Source of the DNA: Aestuariispira ectoiniformans
Lineage (GTDB): Bacteria; Pseudomonadota; Alphaproteobacteria; UBA8366; Aestuariispiraceae
Length of the DNA: 64,000 nt
NCBI RefSeq assembly: GCF_025136295.1
Contig: NZ_CP062788.1
Location: 2,143,501 to 2,207,500, forward strand
Reading direction: 5' to 3'
Positions 53,221-62,948 of the stretch are shown here, piece after piece (position 1 is the stretch's first letter; each line of letters begins with the position of its first letter). The position numbers and the translations under genes were made by a program. The notes under the pieces are model-generated. The model saw only the letters and a program-made list of their open reading frames with translations. It made no database searches and had not been told where the DNA came from.

Positions 53221-54354
53221 ATGATCCTCACTGACGAACAATGCATGATCCGCGATATGGGCCGACAATTTGCGCAGGAACAGTTGGCGCCCAACGCCGC
53301 CGGATGGGATGAACGGTCGGAATTCCCAAGGGAAGCTCTGAAAGCCATGGGGGAACTGGGCATGATGGGTATGCTGGTTCCTGCCGACTATGACGGTGCT
53401 GGCGTGGACTATGTGTCCTACGCGTTGTGCCTGCAGGAAATTGCCTCCGGCGATGGCTCCTGTTCGACCATTATGAGCGTCCATAATTCGGTTGGCTGCA
53501 TGCCGATCCTGAGGTTTGGCACCGAAGAGCAGAAGGAAAAATACCTTAAGCCCATGGCGCGTGGCGAAATGCTTGGGGCCTTCTGCCTGACGGAACCGCA
53601 TGCGGGTTCCGATGCCTCGGCCATTAAAACCAAAGCCCGCCTGTCTGGGAACCATTGGGTTCTGAATGGCACAAAGCAGTTCATTACCAGTGGCCAAAAT
53701 GCCGATGTGGCCATTGTTTTTGCCGTCACCGATCCGGAAAAGGGCAAGAAGGGGCTCAGCGCTTTTATCGTGCCTACCGATAGCAAGGGCTATCGTGTTG
53801 CCAGCGTTGAGAACAAGCTGGGCCAGAAGGCTTCCGATACCTGTCAGATTCAGTTCGAGGGTGTGGAACTGACCCCGGATATGATGCTGGGCCAGGAAGG
53901 CGAGGGGTATAAAATCGCCCTATCTGGCCTGGAAGGCGGCCGCATAGGGATTGCGGCTCAGGCGGTCGGCATGGCGCGCGCGGCGCTGGAGCATGCTGTT
54001 GCTTATGCGAAGGAGCGCCAAAGCATGGGCAAGGCGATTATCAATCATCAGGCCGTGGGTTTCCGCTTGGCCGACATGGCAACACAGGTAGAGGCGGCAA
54101 ACCAATTGGTCCTGCATGCCGCCAGCCTGCGTGACGCGGGCGTGCCCTGTATCAAGGAAGCCTCCATGGCCAAACTGTTTGCCACGGAAATGGCGGAAAA
54201 GGTCGTTTCCGATGCAATACAGGTGCATGGCGGATATGGCTATACCAAGGACTTCCCGGTGGAGCGTATCTATCGCGATGTCCGCGTCTGCAAGATCTAT
54301 GAAGGAACCAGCGATATCCAGCGTCTGGTCATCGCACGCAATCTTGCTCAGTAA
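53221..54354 (+). CDS. Acyl-CoA dehydrogenase (isobutyryl/short branched type)
   Basis: 377 residues with the full family architecture. [19 protein letters not shown] and [18 protein letters not shown] are FAD contacts. [34 protein letters not shown] end (here beginning VHGG) is typical of this family. Glu238 in [16 protein letters not shown] lies near the position used by isovaleryl-type enzymes, but the GGR context is of isobutyryl- and short-chain types, where the catalytic base is the Glu of IYEGTS. Likely acts in valine or related branched-chain oxidation. ATG with GGAGACAACG. Confidence 0.9.
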   Translation: MILTDEQCMIRDMGRQFAQEQLAPNAAGWDERSEFPREALKAMGELGMMGMLVPADYDGAGVDYVSYALCLQEIASGDGSCSTIMSVHNSVGCMPILRFGTEEQKEKYLKPMARGEMLGAFCLTEPHAGSDASAIKTKARLSGNHWVLNGTKQFITSGQNADVAIVFAVTDPEKGKKGLSAFIVPTDSKGYRVASVENKLGQKASDTCQIQFEGVELTPDMMLGQEGEGYKIALSGLEGGRIGIAAQAVGMARAALEHAVAYAKERQSMGKAIINHQAVGFRLADMATQVEAANQLVLHAASLRDAGVPCIKEASMAKLFATEMAEKVVSDAIQVHGGYGYTKDFPVERIYRDVRVCKIYEGTSDIQRLVIARNLAQ

Positions 54355-54378
54355 TCGGGAATTATAGAGGGGCGGGCC

Positions 54379-54981
54379 ATGGCTAAAACGATTGAATTCT
54401 TCTACGAATTTTCTTCTCCTTACGGCTATCTTGCAGCCAATCTGATTGATGCCATTGCGGAAAAGCACGGCTGCGAAGTCAATTGGAGGCCCTTTCTTCT
54501 GGGGGCGGTGTTCAAGAGCGAAGGCACGCAGCCATTGCTCGACTATCCGATGAAGGGGGACTATTCCAAACGGGATATGGAACGGTCCGCGCGGTTGTAT
54601 GGTTTGCCGATGAATTGGCCGCCGCGTTTCCCCATGCTGACCGTCAATGCAGCGCGTGTGGTTTATTGGGCCGGCGATCTGAATGTCGCCTGGCGTCGCA
54701 GGTTGTCCCGGGCTCTGTATCATGCCGCTTATGGCGACGGCCGGGACATCGGAAAGGTCGAAGAGGTTCTGGCTGTCTGCGAGGCAGAAGGCCTTGATCC
54801 ACAGGAAGTCCAGCAGGCACTGGGGGACCAGCGGGTAAAAGATCGGTTGCGTGATGAAACGCAGGCGGCTATTGACCTTAAGGTTTTCGGTTCGCCATTT
54901 ATGATTGTCGATGGGGAACCATTCTGGGGTGTCGACCGCCTGGACCAACTGGACCGGTGGTTGGAAACGGGTGGATGGTGA
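54379..54981 (+). CDS. DsbA family protein, 2-hydroxychromene-2-carboxylate isomerase-like
   Basis: 200 residues of the kappa-class GST/DsbA fold. The active region FYEFSSPYGYLAA has Ser in place of the CxxC, as in 2-hydroxychromene-2-carboxylate isomerases that use glutathione as cofactor. VFGSPFMIVDGEPFWGVDRL ends the protein. In bacteria without naphthalene degradation the role is uncertain. Follows the dehydrogenase by 24 bp. Confidence 0.88.
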   Translation: MAKTIEFFYEFSSPYGYLAANLIDAIAEKHGCEVNWRPFLLGAVFKSEGTQPLLDYPMKGDYSKRDMERSARLYGLPMNWPPRFPMLTVNAARVVYWAGDLNVAWRRRLSRALYHAAYGDGRDIGKVEEVLAVCEAEGLDPQEVQQALGDQRVKDRLRDETQAAIDLKVFGSPFMIVDGEPFWGVDRLDQLDRWLETGGW

Positions 54982-55013
54982 CCTTGTCTCGTTCTGTCGG
55001 ACTCACGTAGTTT

Positions 55014-56933
55014 ATGGGCGGCATAACAGGTTTTATTGACAGCCGCCGTTCCCAGTCGGGGGAGGACCTGGAACGGCAGGTCCGCTTGATGGCGGGGCGG
55101 TTGCTGCACCGTGGACCGGATGACGGCGGGTCCTTCGTTGATGAGAAGCAGGGGCTGGCGCTTGGCTTTCGCCGGTTGGCGATTCAGGACCTGACGGCAG
55201 ACGGCGCGCAGCCGATGGCAAGCCATAATGGGCGCTATGTCATCACCTTCAATGGTGAAATCTATAATTTCCAGGAGTTGACAGCGCGGTTGGAACGGGA
55301 AGGCCGTGCGCCGAACTGGCGCGGCCATTCCGATACCGAGGTCATGCTGGCCTGTATCTCTGCTTATGGGGTGGAACAGGCGCTTGACCTTTTCGACGGT
55401 ATGTTCGCATTGGCTCTCTATGACCGGAAAGAGAATACGCTGACCCTGGCGAGGGACCGCCTGGGGGAAAAGCCGCTTTATTATGGCTGGATGGGGCCGT
55501 GTTTCCTGTTTGCGTCGGAATTGAAAGCACTGGCTGCCAATGACGCCTGGGCGCCGGAACTGGATCGCGATGCTGCCGCCGCCTTCATCCGCTATTCCTA
55601 TGTACCTGCACCGCGCAGCATTATCCGGGGGATTGGAAAACTGCTACCCGGTCATATGATCACCTTGGGTCTGGATGGCTTGTCTCCGGGAAGCCTGCCG
55701 TCACCGAAGGCCTTCTGGGATGCGACTGCCATCGTGCAAAACCAGTCACCGTTTGACGGCGGGCCCGAGCAGGCGACTGACGAATTGGAAAAGATTCTGG
55801 AGCGGTCGATCGCCCGGCGTATGGTGGCCGATGTGCCGCTTGGGGCCTTCCTTTCGGGGGGAATTGATTCGTCTCTGGTCGTTGCGCTGATGCAGAAACA
55901 GTCAGCCCGGCCAATCAATACCTATACGATCGGTTTTAACGACAAGCGCTTTGACGAAGCGCCCCATGCCAAGGCCGTGGCGCAGCATCTGGGAACGGAC
56001 CATACCGAGCTTTATGTCGATACAAACGCGTCATTGGGGCTGGTGGAACAGCTGCCGGAATTCTATGACGAGCCCTTCGCCGACGTCAGTGCCTTGCCAA
56101 CCCTGTTGCTCTCCAGGATGACGCGGGACAATGTGACGACGGCGCTGGCAGGTGATGGCGGTGACGAGTTGTTTTGCGGTTATCCTCGCTACCACGGGAC
56201 GGCCAGAAAACGGCGAAAGAAAAGGGGCGTGCCGCTGCCGCCGCAGATTCTGGACAATCTGCCTTTCGGATTCCTCAACGCCATTCCCGGCCATAAGAAA
56301 CCGAGCCGCCTGGGTGACAAGCTCGCCAAGAAGGTCGCGGATAGTTGTGCTTCCTCGCTTGAGGCGCTCTATGAGAATGGCATGACCCGCTGGCGGGTGG
56401 TGGACCGGCCCTGTCCGGTCTCGCGGGTGGGGTATTTTGGCGATCCCAGCGCCTGGCCCGCACTGGATGATCCTTTGGCACGTTTGATGTTTGCCGATGC
56501 GAGGACCTATTTGCCGGACCAGTTGTTGGTGAAGGTGGATCGCGCCTCGATGGCGGTATCACTGGAGGTGCGCGCGCCAATGCTCGCCCGGGAGGTGGTT
56601 GAATTTGCCTGGGCGCTTCCCAGTCAGATCAAGCACCGTGACGGGCTGTCCAAATGGCCGTTGCGGCAGGTTCTCTACAAACATGTGCCCAGGGAGATCA
56701 TCGATCGTCCGAAGCAGGGGTTCGAGCCGCCGCTTGCAGACTGGTTGTGCGGCCCCATGCGGGACTGGGCGCAAACCTTGTTGTCTTCCGACAGTATCCA
56801 GCAGGGAGGATTGTTAGACCCCGAGCCGGTTCGCGCGGTCTGGGAAGAGCACTTAAAGGGACAGCGGAACTGGCATTTTGAATTGTGGAATGTGCTAATG
56901 CTGCAAAGCTGGCGTCGGCACTGGAACGTCTGA
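55014..56933 (+). CDS. Asparagine synthase (glutamine-hydrolysing) type, nucleophile Cys replaced by Gly
   Basis: 639 residues: an N-terminal Ntn glutamine amidotransferase domain (to about 200) and a C-terminal asparagine synthetase domain with PP-loop LSGGIDSSLV near 280. The rest of the glutaminase site is kept (RRLAIQDL, FNGEIYNF, GHSDTEV). However, the frame starts MGGITGF, so the residue exposed after Met removal is Gly instead of the catalytic Cys (normally MCGI). A TAG lies in frame two codons upstream, so no other start restores it. The enzyme may use free ammonia, or this is a TGC-to-GGC error. Family use (Asn or surface-glycan amidation) is unclear. Confidence 0.88.
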   Translation: MGGITGFIDSRRSQSGEDLERQVRLMAGRLLHRGPDDGGSFVDEKQGLALGFRRLAIQDLTADGAQPMASHNGRYVITFNGEIYNFQELTARLEREGRAPNWRGHSDTEVMLACISAYGVEQALDLFDGMFALALYDRKENTLTLARDRLGEKPLYYGWMGPCFLFASELKALAANDAWAPELDRDAAAAFIRYSYVPAPRSIIRGIGKLLPGHMITLGLDGLSPGSLPSPKAFWDATAIVQNQSPFDGGPEQATDELEKILERSIARRMVADVPLGAFLSGGIDSSLVVALMQKQSARPINTYTIGFNDKRFDEAPHAKAVAQHLGTDHTELYVDTNASLGLVEQLPEFYDEPFADVSALPTLLLSRMTRDNVTTALAGDGGDELFCGYPRYHGTARKRRKKRGVPLPPQILDNLPFGFLNAIPGHKKPSRLGDKLAKKVADSCASSLEALYENGMTRWRVVDRPCPVSRVGYFGDPSAWPALDDPLARLMFADARTYLPDQLLVKVDRASMAVSLEVRAPMLAREVVEFAWALPSQIKHRDGLSKWPLRQVLYKHVPREIIDRPKQGFEPPLADWLCGPMRDWAQTLLSSDSIQQGGLLDPEPVRAVWEEHLKGQRNWHFELWNVLMLQSWRRHWNV

Positions 56934-56967
56934 GGGCAAGGCGGAAAGGCATTTCAGGGCAAACAGG

Positions 56968-56996
56968 ATGCGGTGACAATTTTCACCGCATTTTTT
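56968..56996 (+). terminator. Intrinsic terminator after the asparagine synthase gene
   Basis: A 9-bp stem, ATGCGGTGA (56968-56976) and TCACCGCAT (56983-56991), 6-nt loop, then six Ts to 56996. It separates the preceding block from the mccB unit. Confidence 0.85.
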
Positions 56997-57014
56997 GTGA
57001 CTTAAAGATTTACC

Positions 57015-57030
57015 TTTACGTAAACGTAAA
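57015..57030. promoter_or_regulatory. LiuR-type operator ahead of mccB
   Basis: TTTACGTAAACGTAAA, exactly the reverse complement of the core site ahead of liuR. It lies 114 bp before the mccB start, just after a terminator, where the mccB promoter must be. Confidence 0.85.
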
Positions 57031-57143
57031 CTATACTCGGCGACAACGAAGATTGGGGCCATCGCAATGGGTGGTCGACAAAAGGTTCCATGTGGCGCGA
57101 CAATGCGCCGGTGGTGAATACTGGGATTTGGGAAGGCAGGGAT

Positions 57144-58751
57144 ATGACCAAAATCCATTCCAAATTGGATACGCGTTCGGCGGAATTTGCTGAAAATTCG
57201 GAAGCCATGAAGGCCGTTGTTGATGATCTGGCCGCCAAGGTCGGCGAGATCAAACAGGGCGGCGGTGAAAAGGCACGGGACAAACATCTGTCGCGAGGCA
57301 AGTTGTTGCCGAGGGACCGCGTCCGCAATCTGTTGGACCCGGGGTCACCTTTCCTGGAGCTGTCGCAGATGGCGGCCTATGACATGTATGATGCCAATAT
57401 TGCCGCAGGTGGCATCATCACCGGCGTCGGGCGTGTGTCAGGCCAGGAGTGCATGATTGTTGCCAACGATGCGACGGTGAAGGGGGGGACCTATTACCCA
57501 ATCACTGTCAAAAAGCATCTGCGTGCGCAGGAAATTGCCGAACAGAATAATCTTCCCTGTATCTATCTGGTGGATTCCGGCGGGGCCAACCTGCCAAACC
57601 AGGATGACGTCTTTCCGGACCGGGATCACTTTGGCCGGATTTTCTTCAATCAGGCCAATATGTCGGCCAAAGGCATTCCCCAAATCGCCTCGGTCATGGG
57701 CTCCTGCACGGCTGGCGGTGCTTACGTCCCGGCCATGTCGGACGAAAGTATCATCGTCCGCAACCAGGGCACCATCTTCCTCGGCGGCCCGCCGCTGGTA
57801 AAGGCGGCGACCGGCGAAGTGGTCTCTGCTGAAGACCTGGGCGGCGCGGATGTTCATTGCCGAACCTCCGGTGTCGCCGACCATTATGCCCAGGACGATA
57901 CCCATGCCCTGTCGATTGTTCGCCGGATTGTCGGCAATCTGAACCGGACCAAGCCACGGTCGCTGAAACTGCGTGAGCCCGTTGATCCGCTTTATGATGC
58001 AGAAGAGCTTTACGGTGTCGTTCCCGCGGACAGCAAAAAGCCCTATGACGTGCGAGAGGTGATTGCCCGCATCGTTGACGGTTCCGAATTCGACGAATTC
58101 AAACAGCTCTACGGGACGACCCTGGTTTGCGGCTTTGCCCATATCTGGGGCTATCCGGTTGGGATAATAGCCAATAACGGCATTCTATTCTCTGAATCCG
58201 CCCAGAAGGGCGCGCATTTCGTCGAGCTTTGCTCCCAGCGCGGTATTCCGCTGGTCTTCCTGCAAAACATTACCGGCTTCATGGTCGGCAGCAAATACGA
58301 ACAAGGTGGCATCGCCAAGGATGGGGCCAAGCTGGTAACGGCGGTCGCAACAACTCAGGTGCCCAAATTCACGGTCCTGATTGGCGGTTCCTTCGGGGCA
58401 GGCAATTATGGCATGTGCGGTCGCGCCTACAGCCCGCGCTTCCTCTGGATGTGGCCGAATGCCCGCATTTCGGTGATGGGTGGCGAACAGGCGGCCAATG
58501 TTCTGGCCCAGGTCAAGCAGGATAACCTGGAGGCGCGCGGGGAAACCTGGCCGGATGCCGAAAAAGAAGCCTTCATGTCTCCGATCCGGGAGCAATATGA
58601 AACGCAAGGCCACCCTTATTACGCCTCCGCTCGTCTATGGGATGACGGCATCATCGACCCCGCGGATACAAGAATGGTTCTGGGCCTTGGACTGGCGACA
58701 GCCACCAACGCACCGATTGAACAGACCAAATTTGGCGTCTTCAGGATGTAA
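57144..58751 (+). CDS. mccB: Methylcrotonyl-CoA carboxylase beta subunit (carboxyltransferase)
   Basis: 535 residues. The sequence has [54 protein letters not shown] and [21 protein letters not shown], all hallmarks of MccB and distinct from the pccB above. It carboxylates 3-methylcrotonyl-CoA to 3-methylglutaconyl-CoA. ATG 57144 with GGAAGGCAGGG; an upstream in-frame ATG at 57090 lacks a site. First gene of mccB-liuC-mccA-liuE, controlled by the LiuR-type site. Confidence 0.96.
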   Translation: MTKIHSKLDTRSAEFAENSEAMKAVVDDLAAKVGEIKQGGGEKARDKHLSRGKLLPRDRVRNLLDPGSPFLELSQMAAYDMYDANIAAGGIITGVGRVSGQECMIVANDATVKGGTYYPITVKKHLRAQEIAEQNNLPCIYLVDSGGANLPNQDDVFPDRDHFGRIFFNQANMSAKGIPQIASVMGSCTAGGAYVPAMSDESIIVRNQGTIFLGGPPLVKAATGEVVSAEDLGGADVHCRTSGVADHYAQDDTHALSIVRRIVGNLNRTKPRSLKLREPVDPLYDAEELYGVVPADSKKPYDVREVIARIVDGSEFDEFKQLYGTTLVCGFAHIWGYPVGIIANNGILFSESAQKGAHFVELCSQRGIPLVFLQNITGFMVGSKYEQGGIAKDGAKLVTAVATTQVPKFTVLIGGSFGAGNYGMCGRAYSPRFLWMWPNARISVMGGEQAANVLAQVKQDNLEARGETWPDAEKEAFMSPIREQYETQGHPYYASARLWDDGIIDPADTRMVLGLGLATATNAPIEQTKFGVFRM

Positions 58752-58752
58752 G

Positions 58753-59541
58753 ATGATGAGCGAGCAGAAATTCAAAACGGACATTGAGGGGGCCGTTGCC
58801 CGGCTCACCCTTACCAATCCCGACAAACATAATGCCTTTGACGATGCACTGATTGCCGGATTGACAGATGCCTTTCAGGGCTTTGGTGATAATGAGGCCG
58901 TTCGTGTTGTGGTTCTGGCGTCAGAGGGCAAAAGCTTTTCCGCCGGGGCGGACCTGAACTGGATGAAGCGTATGGCCGGGTACAGCCGCGAGGAAAACCT
59001 GGCGGACGCCATGGCTCTTGCTGAGTTGATGAAAACCATAAACACCCTGAACAAGCCCGTTGTTGGATTGATCCAGGGGGCGGCCTTCGGGGGCGGCGTT
59101 GGCCTTGTTGCCTGCTGTGACATCGCCCTTGCCAGCGACAAGGCGAGTTTCTGCCTGTCGGAAGTAAAGCTGGGCCTCATCCCGGCGGTGATCAGTCCCT
59201 ATGTGGTGGACGCCATGGGCGCACAATCGGCACGGCGCTATTTTCTGACGGCGGAGCGGTTCGGTGCCCAGGAGGCCTACCGTCTGGGCCTTGTTCATGA
59301 AGTCGTGCCGCATGAGGCCCTGGACGAAAAGGGCGAAGCGCTGATTCAACAGCTTTTGACTGTCGGACCGAAAGCAACGGCGGCAGCGAAGGATCTGGTC
59401 TTTGCCGTGAACCGTCCCGTTGATGACGACGTGATCGCCGAAACGGCGGCGCGCATCGCCGATATCCGGGCGAGCGACGAGGGCAGGGAAGGCCTGTCGT
59501 CATTCCTTGAAAAACGCAAACCATCCTGGTTGGAGGGATAA
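58753..59541 (+). CDS. liuC: Methylglutaconyl-CoA hydratase (enoyl-CoA hydratase family)
   Basis: 262 residues of the crotonase fold: SFSAGADLNWMKRMA and IQGAAFGGGVGLVACCDIA form the oxyanion hole, and SEVKLGLIPAVISPYV the active-site loop. It hydrates 3-methylglutaconyl-CoA to HMG-CoA. Context (between mccB and mccA, gaps 1 and 5 bp) gives the specific assignment. Either of two consecutive ATGs (58753, 58756) may start it. Confidence 0.93.
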   Translation: MMSEQKFKTDIEGAVARLTLTNPDKHNAFDDALIAGLTDAFQGFGDNEAVRVVVLASEGKSFSAGADLNWMKRMAGYSREENLADAMALAELMKTINTLNKPVVGLIQGAAFGGGVGLVACCDIALASDKASFCLSEVKLGLIPAVISPYVVDAMGAQSARRYFLTAERFGAQEAYRLGLVHEVVPHEALDEKGEALIQQLLTVGPKATAAAKDLVFAVNRPVDDDVIAETAARIADIRASDEGREGLSSFLEKRKPSWLEG

Positions 59542-59546
59542 ATACC

Positions 59547-61544
59547 ATGTTCAAGAAAATCTTGATCGCCAACCGGGGCGAGATTGCCTGTCGTGTTATC
59601 GAAACCGCGCGGGAAATGGCCATTGGGACTGTGGCGGTCTATTCCGATGCGGATGCCAAGTCCAAGCATGTGGCGCTGGCCGATGAGGCCGTGCATATCG
59701 GCCCGCCGGCGGCTTCTGAAAGTTACCTTCTGGGGCAGAAGATCATTGACGTGGCCCTGGAGACAGGCGCGCAAGCCATCCATCCGGGCTATGGTTTCCT
59801 GTCGGAGAATGCCGAATTTGCCGACGCCTGTGCCAGGGCTGGTCTGGTCTTTATCGGCCCGCCTGCAGATGCGATCCGGGCCATGGGCTCCAAATCCGAG
59901 GCAAAGGCTGTCATGGGCGATGCCGGCGTGCCATTGGTTCCCGGCTACCACGGCGATAATCAGGACGCAGAATTCCTTCACGGACAGGCCGACGAGATTG
60001 GCTACCCCTTGTTGATCAAGGCGTCCGCCGGTGGCGGGGGCAAGGGCATGCGCCTGGTGGAGAAATCCGGCGATTTTGCAGCCTCTCTCGAAAGCTGTCG
60101 GCGTGAGGCCCGCAATTCATTTGGCGACGATCACGTATTGCTGGAACGTTTTGTCACCCGCCCACGTCATATTGAAATGCAGATCTTTGCCGATTCCCAT
60201 GGCAATGCGGTTCATCTGTTCGAACGCGATTGTTCGGTCCAGCGACGTCACCAGAAAGTGCTGGAGGAAGCACCTGCGCCGGGGATGAGCGAAGACCTTC
60301 GTAAACAGATGGGCGACGCTGCTGTCGCGGCTGCCAAGGCCATTGGCTATGAAGGGGCCGGCACCGTGGAATTCATCGTGGAAACCGATGAGGACAGTGT
60401 ACCGGGGGCCTTCTTCTTCATGGAGATGAATACCCGCCTTCAGGTGGAACATCCCGTAACTGAGATGGTCACGGATCAGGACCTCGTGGAATGGCAGCTC
60501 CGTGTTGCTGCCGGAGAGGTCCTGCCGTTGTTGCAGGATCAGATCAACTGTTCCGGCCATGCCATTGAGGCGCGGCTTTATGCGGAAGACCCGGATAACG
60601 ACTTTTTGCCAGCGATTGGCACATTGCATCATCTGCACTTGCCGGAAGACAAGGCGCGGATCGATTCCGGCGTACGCTCCGGCGATGAAGTCTCCATGCA
60701 TTATGATCCGATGATTGCAAAAATAATCGTCCATGGCCGTGACCGGAATGAGGCGTTGCGGCGTATGGAAAGCGCGCTTCAGGCATCCCAGATAGCCGGG
60801 GTAACAACCAACCGGGACTTCCTGGCGGCTGTCGTCCGCCATCCGGCCTTTGCCAATGCACAATTGAATACGGGTTTCATTGCCAATTATGAGGTCGATC
60901 TGTTGCCAGAACGCGAGGCTGTGCCGTCGCAAACACTGGCGCTGGCGGTGGTGGCCCTGCTGCAGGATCGCGAAGCGGCCAAATCCGTCAACCCGTCCGA
61001 TCCTTGGTCCCCGTGGAACTGCACGGACAACTGGCGGCTGAATGACAGCAGCCATACCACGTTCCATTTCGACGATGCCGGTGTTGAACGCCAGTTCGCC
61101 GCAACCATTGTCAACGGCAGCGTGAGTGTTTCGGAAGGGGGCGAAAGCCACGGCTTCGAGAATATCTGTCGGTCGGGTGCTGAAATCTCCGCCGTTGTTG
61201 ATGGACGTCGCGTCGATGCGGTCGTTCATCAGGCGCATGCGGCGGTGACCATCGTTGACGGCATGACTTATCGTGTGAATGAGTTGGACCCGATGCGCAG
61301 TGCCGGGGAGGAAGAGGGCGGTTCGGGCCGCCTGACGGCCCCGATGCCGGGCAAGGTTACCGCCGTTCATGTGGCTGCAGGCGATACGGTCACGGAAGGT
61401 CAGGCTCTTCTGATCCTGGAGGCCATGAAAATGGAACATACGATTGTGGCGCCGATTGATGGGATTGTTGCATCGGTCCGCTACGCGGTGGGCGATCAGG
61501 TTGCCGAAGGGCAGGACCTGGTTACTTTTGAAGAAGAGGCCTGA
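59547..61544 (+). CDS. mccA: Methylcrotonyl-CoA carboxylase alpha subunit (biotin carboxylase + BCCP)
   Basis: 665 residues: biotin carboxylase domain with FKKILIANRGEIACRVIETA, SAGGGGKGMRLVE and MNTRLQVEHPVTEMV, then a middle domain and a C-terminal biotinyl domain with Lys628 in EAMKMEH. It is the second biotin enzyme of the window, and similar in length to PccA; order within the liu cluster gives identity. ATG 59547, 5 bp after liuC. Confidence 0.95.
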   Translation: MFKKILIANRGEIACRVIETAREMAIGTVAVYSDADAKSKHVALADEAVHIGPPAASESYLLGQKIIDVALETGAQAIHPGYGFLSENAEFADACARAGLVFIGPPADAIRAMGSKSEAKAVMGDAGVPLVPGYHGDNQDAEFLHGQADEIGYPLLIKASAGGGGKGMRLVEKSGDFAASLESCRREARNSFGDDHVLLERFVTRPRHIEMQIFADSHGNAVHLFERDCSVQRRHQKVLEEAPAPGMSEDLRKQMGDAAVAAAKAIGYEGAGTVEFIVETDEDSVPGAFFFMEMNTRLQVEHPVTEMVTDQDLVEWQLRVAAGEVLPLLQDQINCSGHAIEARLYAEDPDNDFLPAIGTLHHLHLPEDKARIDSGVRSGDEVSMHYDPMIAKIIVHGRDRNEALRRMESALQASQIAGVTTNRDFLAAVVRHPAFANAQLNTGFIANYEVDLLPEREAVPSQTLALAVVALLQDREAAKSVNPSDPWSPWNCTDNWRLNDSSHTTFHFDDAGVERQFAATIVNGSVSVSEGGESHGFENICRSGAEISAVVDGRRVDAVVHQAHAAVTIVDGMTYRVNELDPMRSAGEEEGGSGRLTAPMPGKVTAVHVAAGDTVTEGQALLILEAMKMEHTIVAPIDGIVASVRYAVGDQVAEGQDLVTFEEEA

Positions 61545-61586
61545 CAAAACTATATATTGTCATCGCCAGGATGGTTGAGGTGTGAC

Positions 61587-62489
61587 ATGGCATTGCCGAA
61601 GTCAGTAAAGATCGTGGAGGTCGGCCCGAGGGACGGCCTGCAAAATGAAAAAGCGACAGTTACCACCGACCAGAAGGTGGCGTTGATCGAACGGCTGGCC
61701 GCCGCCGGGCTTCAAGCGGTGGAGGCGGGAAGTTTCGTCTCACCCAAGTGGGTGCCCCAGATGGCCGACAGTGCGGACGTCCTGCGCCGAATTCAACGCC
61801 AGCCCGGCACCTCCTATCCCTGTCTCACCCCGAATATGAAGGGGTTCGAGGCGGCCATGGACTGTGGCGTGGAAGAAATCGCTATCTTTGGTGCGGCTTC
61901 GGAAAGCTTTTCCCGGAAGAACATCAACTGTTCGATTGATGAAAGCCTGGCGCGTTTTGCCGATGTCTGTGACGCGGCGCGTGCGAAGAATATCCGTATT
62001 CGCGGTTATGTCTCCTGTGTTCTGGGCTGCCCCTATGAGGGTGATATCGCGCCGGAGGCTGTGGCCGATGTTTCGGCCAAGATGCTGGAGCTCGGCTGTT
62101 ATGAGGTCTCGCTGGGTGATACCATCGGCGTCGGCACGCCGGAACGGACCAAGCGATTGATTGAGACCGTTGCCAAGGTCGTACCCATCACCCGGCTTGC
62201 CGGACATTTCCACGATACCTACGGGCAGGCGCTGGCCAATATCTATGCGGCCATGGAAATGGGCGTTTCGGTTTTTGATTCCTCCATTGCAGGGCTTGGC
62301 GGCTGTCCTTATGCCAAAGGTGCATCGGGCAATGTGGCAACGGAGGATGTTCTTTACATGCTCCAGGGCTGTGGCGTAGAAACCGGTGTCGACTTCGACC
62401 AGATTCTCCAGGCAGGCTGGTTTATTTCCGATGTGATCGGCCGGGTGCCGGTCTCCCGCGTTTCCCTCGCCATGAAAGCCAAAGTATAA
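61587..62489 (+). CDS. liuE: Hydroxymethylglutaryl-CoA lyase
   Basis: 300 residues of the HMGL-like TIM barrel. [11 protein letters not shown] near the N-terminus carries the catalytic Arg and Asp, and the metal-site [13 protein letters not shown] and the cysteine-bearing [17 protein letters not shown], typical of HMG-CoA lyase, follow. It cleaves HMG-CoA to acetyl-CoA and acetoacetate, ending leucine breakdown. ATG 61587, 42 bp after mccA; an in-frame ATG at 61557 is less likely. DUF1489 follows after 4 bp. Confidence 0.96.
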   Translation: MALPKSVKIVEVGPRDGLQNEKATVTTDQKVALIERLAAAGLQAVEAGSFVSPKWVPQMADSADVLRRIQRQPGTSYPCLTPNMKGFEAAMDCGVEEIAIFGAASESFSRKNINCSIDESLARFADVCDAARAKNIRIRGYVSCVLGCPYEGDIAPEAVADVSAKMLELGCYEVSLGDTIGVGTPERTKRLIETVAKVVPITRLAGHFHDTYGQALANIYAAMEMGVSVFDSSIAGLGGCPYAKGASGNVATEDVLYMLQGCGVETGVDFDQILQAGWFISDVIGRVPVSRVSLAMKAKV

Positions 62490-62493
62490 ATTC

Positions 62494-62946
62494 ATGTCCG
62501 ACACCTCCACCGACGCTGCAACAATCCACCTCAGAAAACTTTGCGTCGGTGTGGAATCGGTAGAGCAGTTGGAGCAGTGGGTGCCCCATATCGCGCAGCA
62601 ACGCGGCGGGATTACCTGGCATATCACGCGAAGCTGGCCGAAACGGGCGGATGAATTATTGGCCGGCGGCTCTCTTTACTGGATCATCAAAGGGGTGATG
62701 CAGGCCCGTCAGCGTATCATCGGCTTTGAGGAACATGCTTCCGAAGACCCTGATGAGAAGCCACGCTGCAAGATATTGCTGGAACCAAAAGTCATCCGCA
62801 CTCAGGCCTGGCCGCACCGGCCGTTTCAAGGGTGGCGCTATCTCAAGCCGGGAGAAGCCCCTGCCGATCTGGGCGCGGAAGGCACCGGGGATGATCAGCT
62901 TCCACCCGAATTGGCGGCGGAACTCCGCAATCTGGGTGTTCTCTAG
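62494..62946 (+). CDS. DUF1489 family protein
   Basis: 150 residues. The pattern HLRKLCVGVESVEQLEQW, then THITRSWPKRADELLAGGSLYWIIKG-like (here WHITRSWPKR) and RPFQGWRYLKPGEAP-like C-terminal matches DUF1489, a family nearly confined to alphaproteobacteria with no known function. It is the last gene on the liuE strand and ends 2 bp from the stop of the converging LysR gene. Confidence 0.87.
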   Translation: MSDTSTDAATIHLRKLCVGVESVEQLEQWVPHIAQQRGGITWHITRSWPKRADELLAGGSLYWIIKGVMQARQRIIGFEEHASEDPDEKPRCKILLEPKVIRTQAWPHRPFQGWRYLKPGEAPADLGAEGTGDDQLPPELAAELRNLGVL

Positions 62947-62948
62947 AC

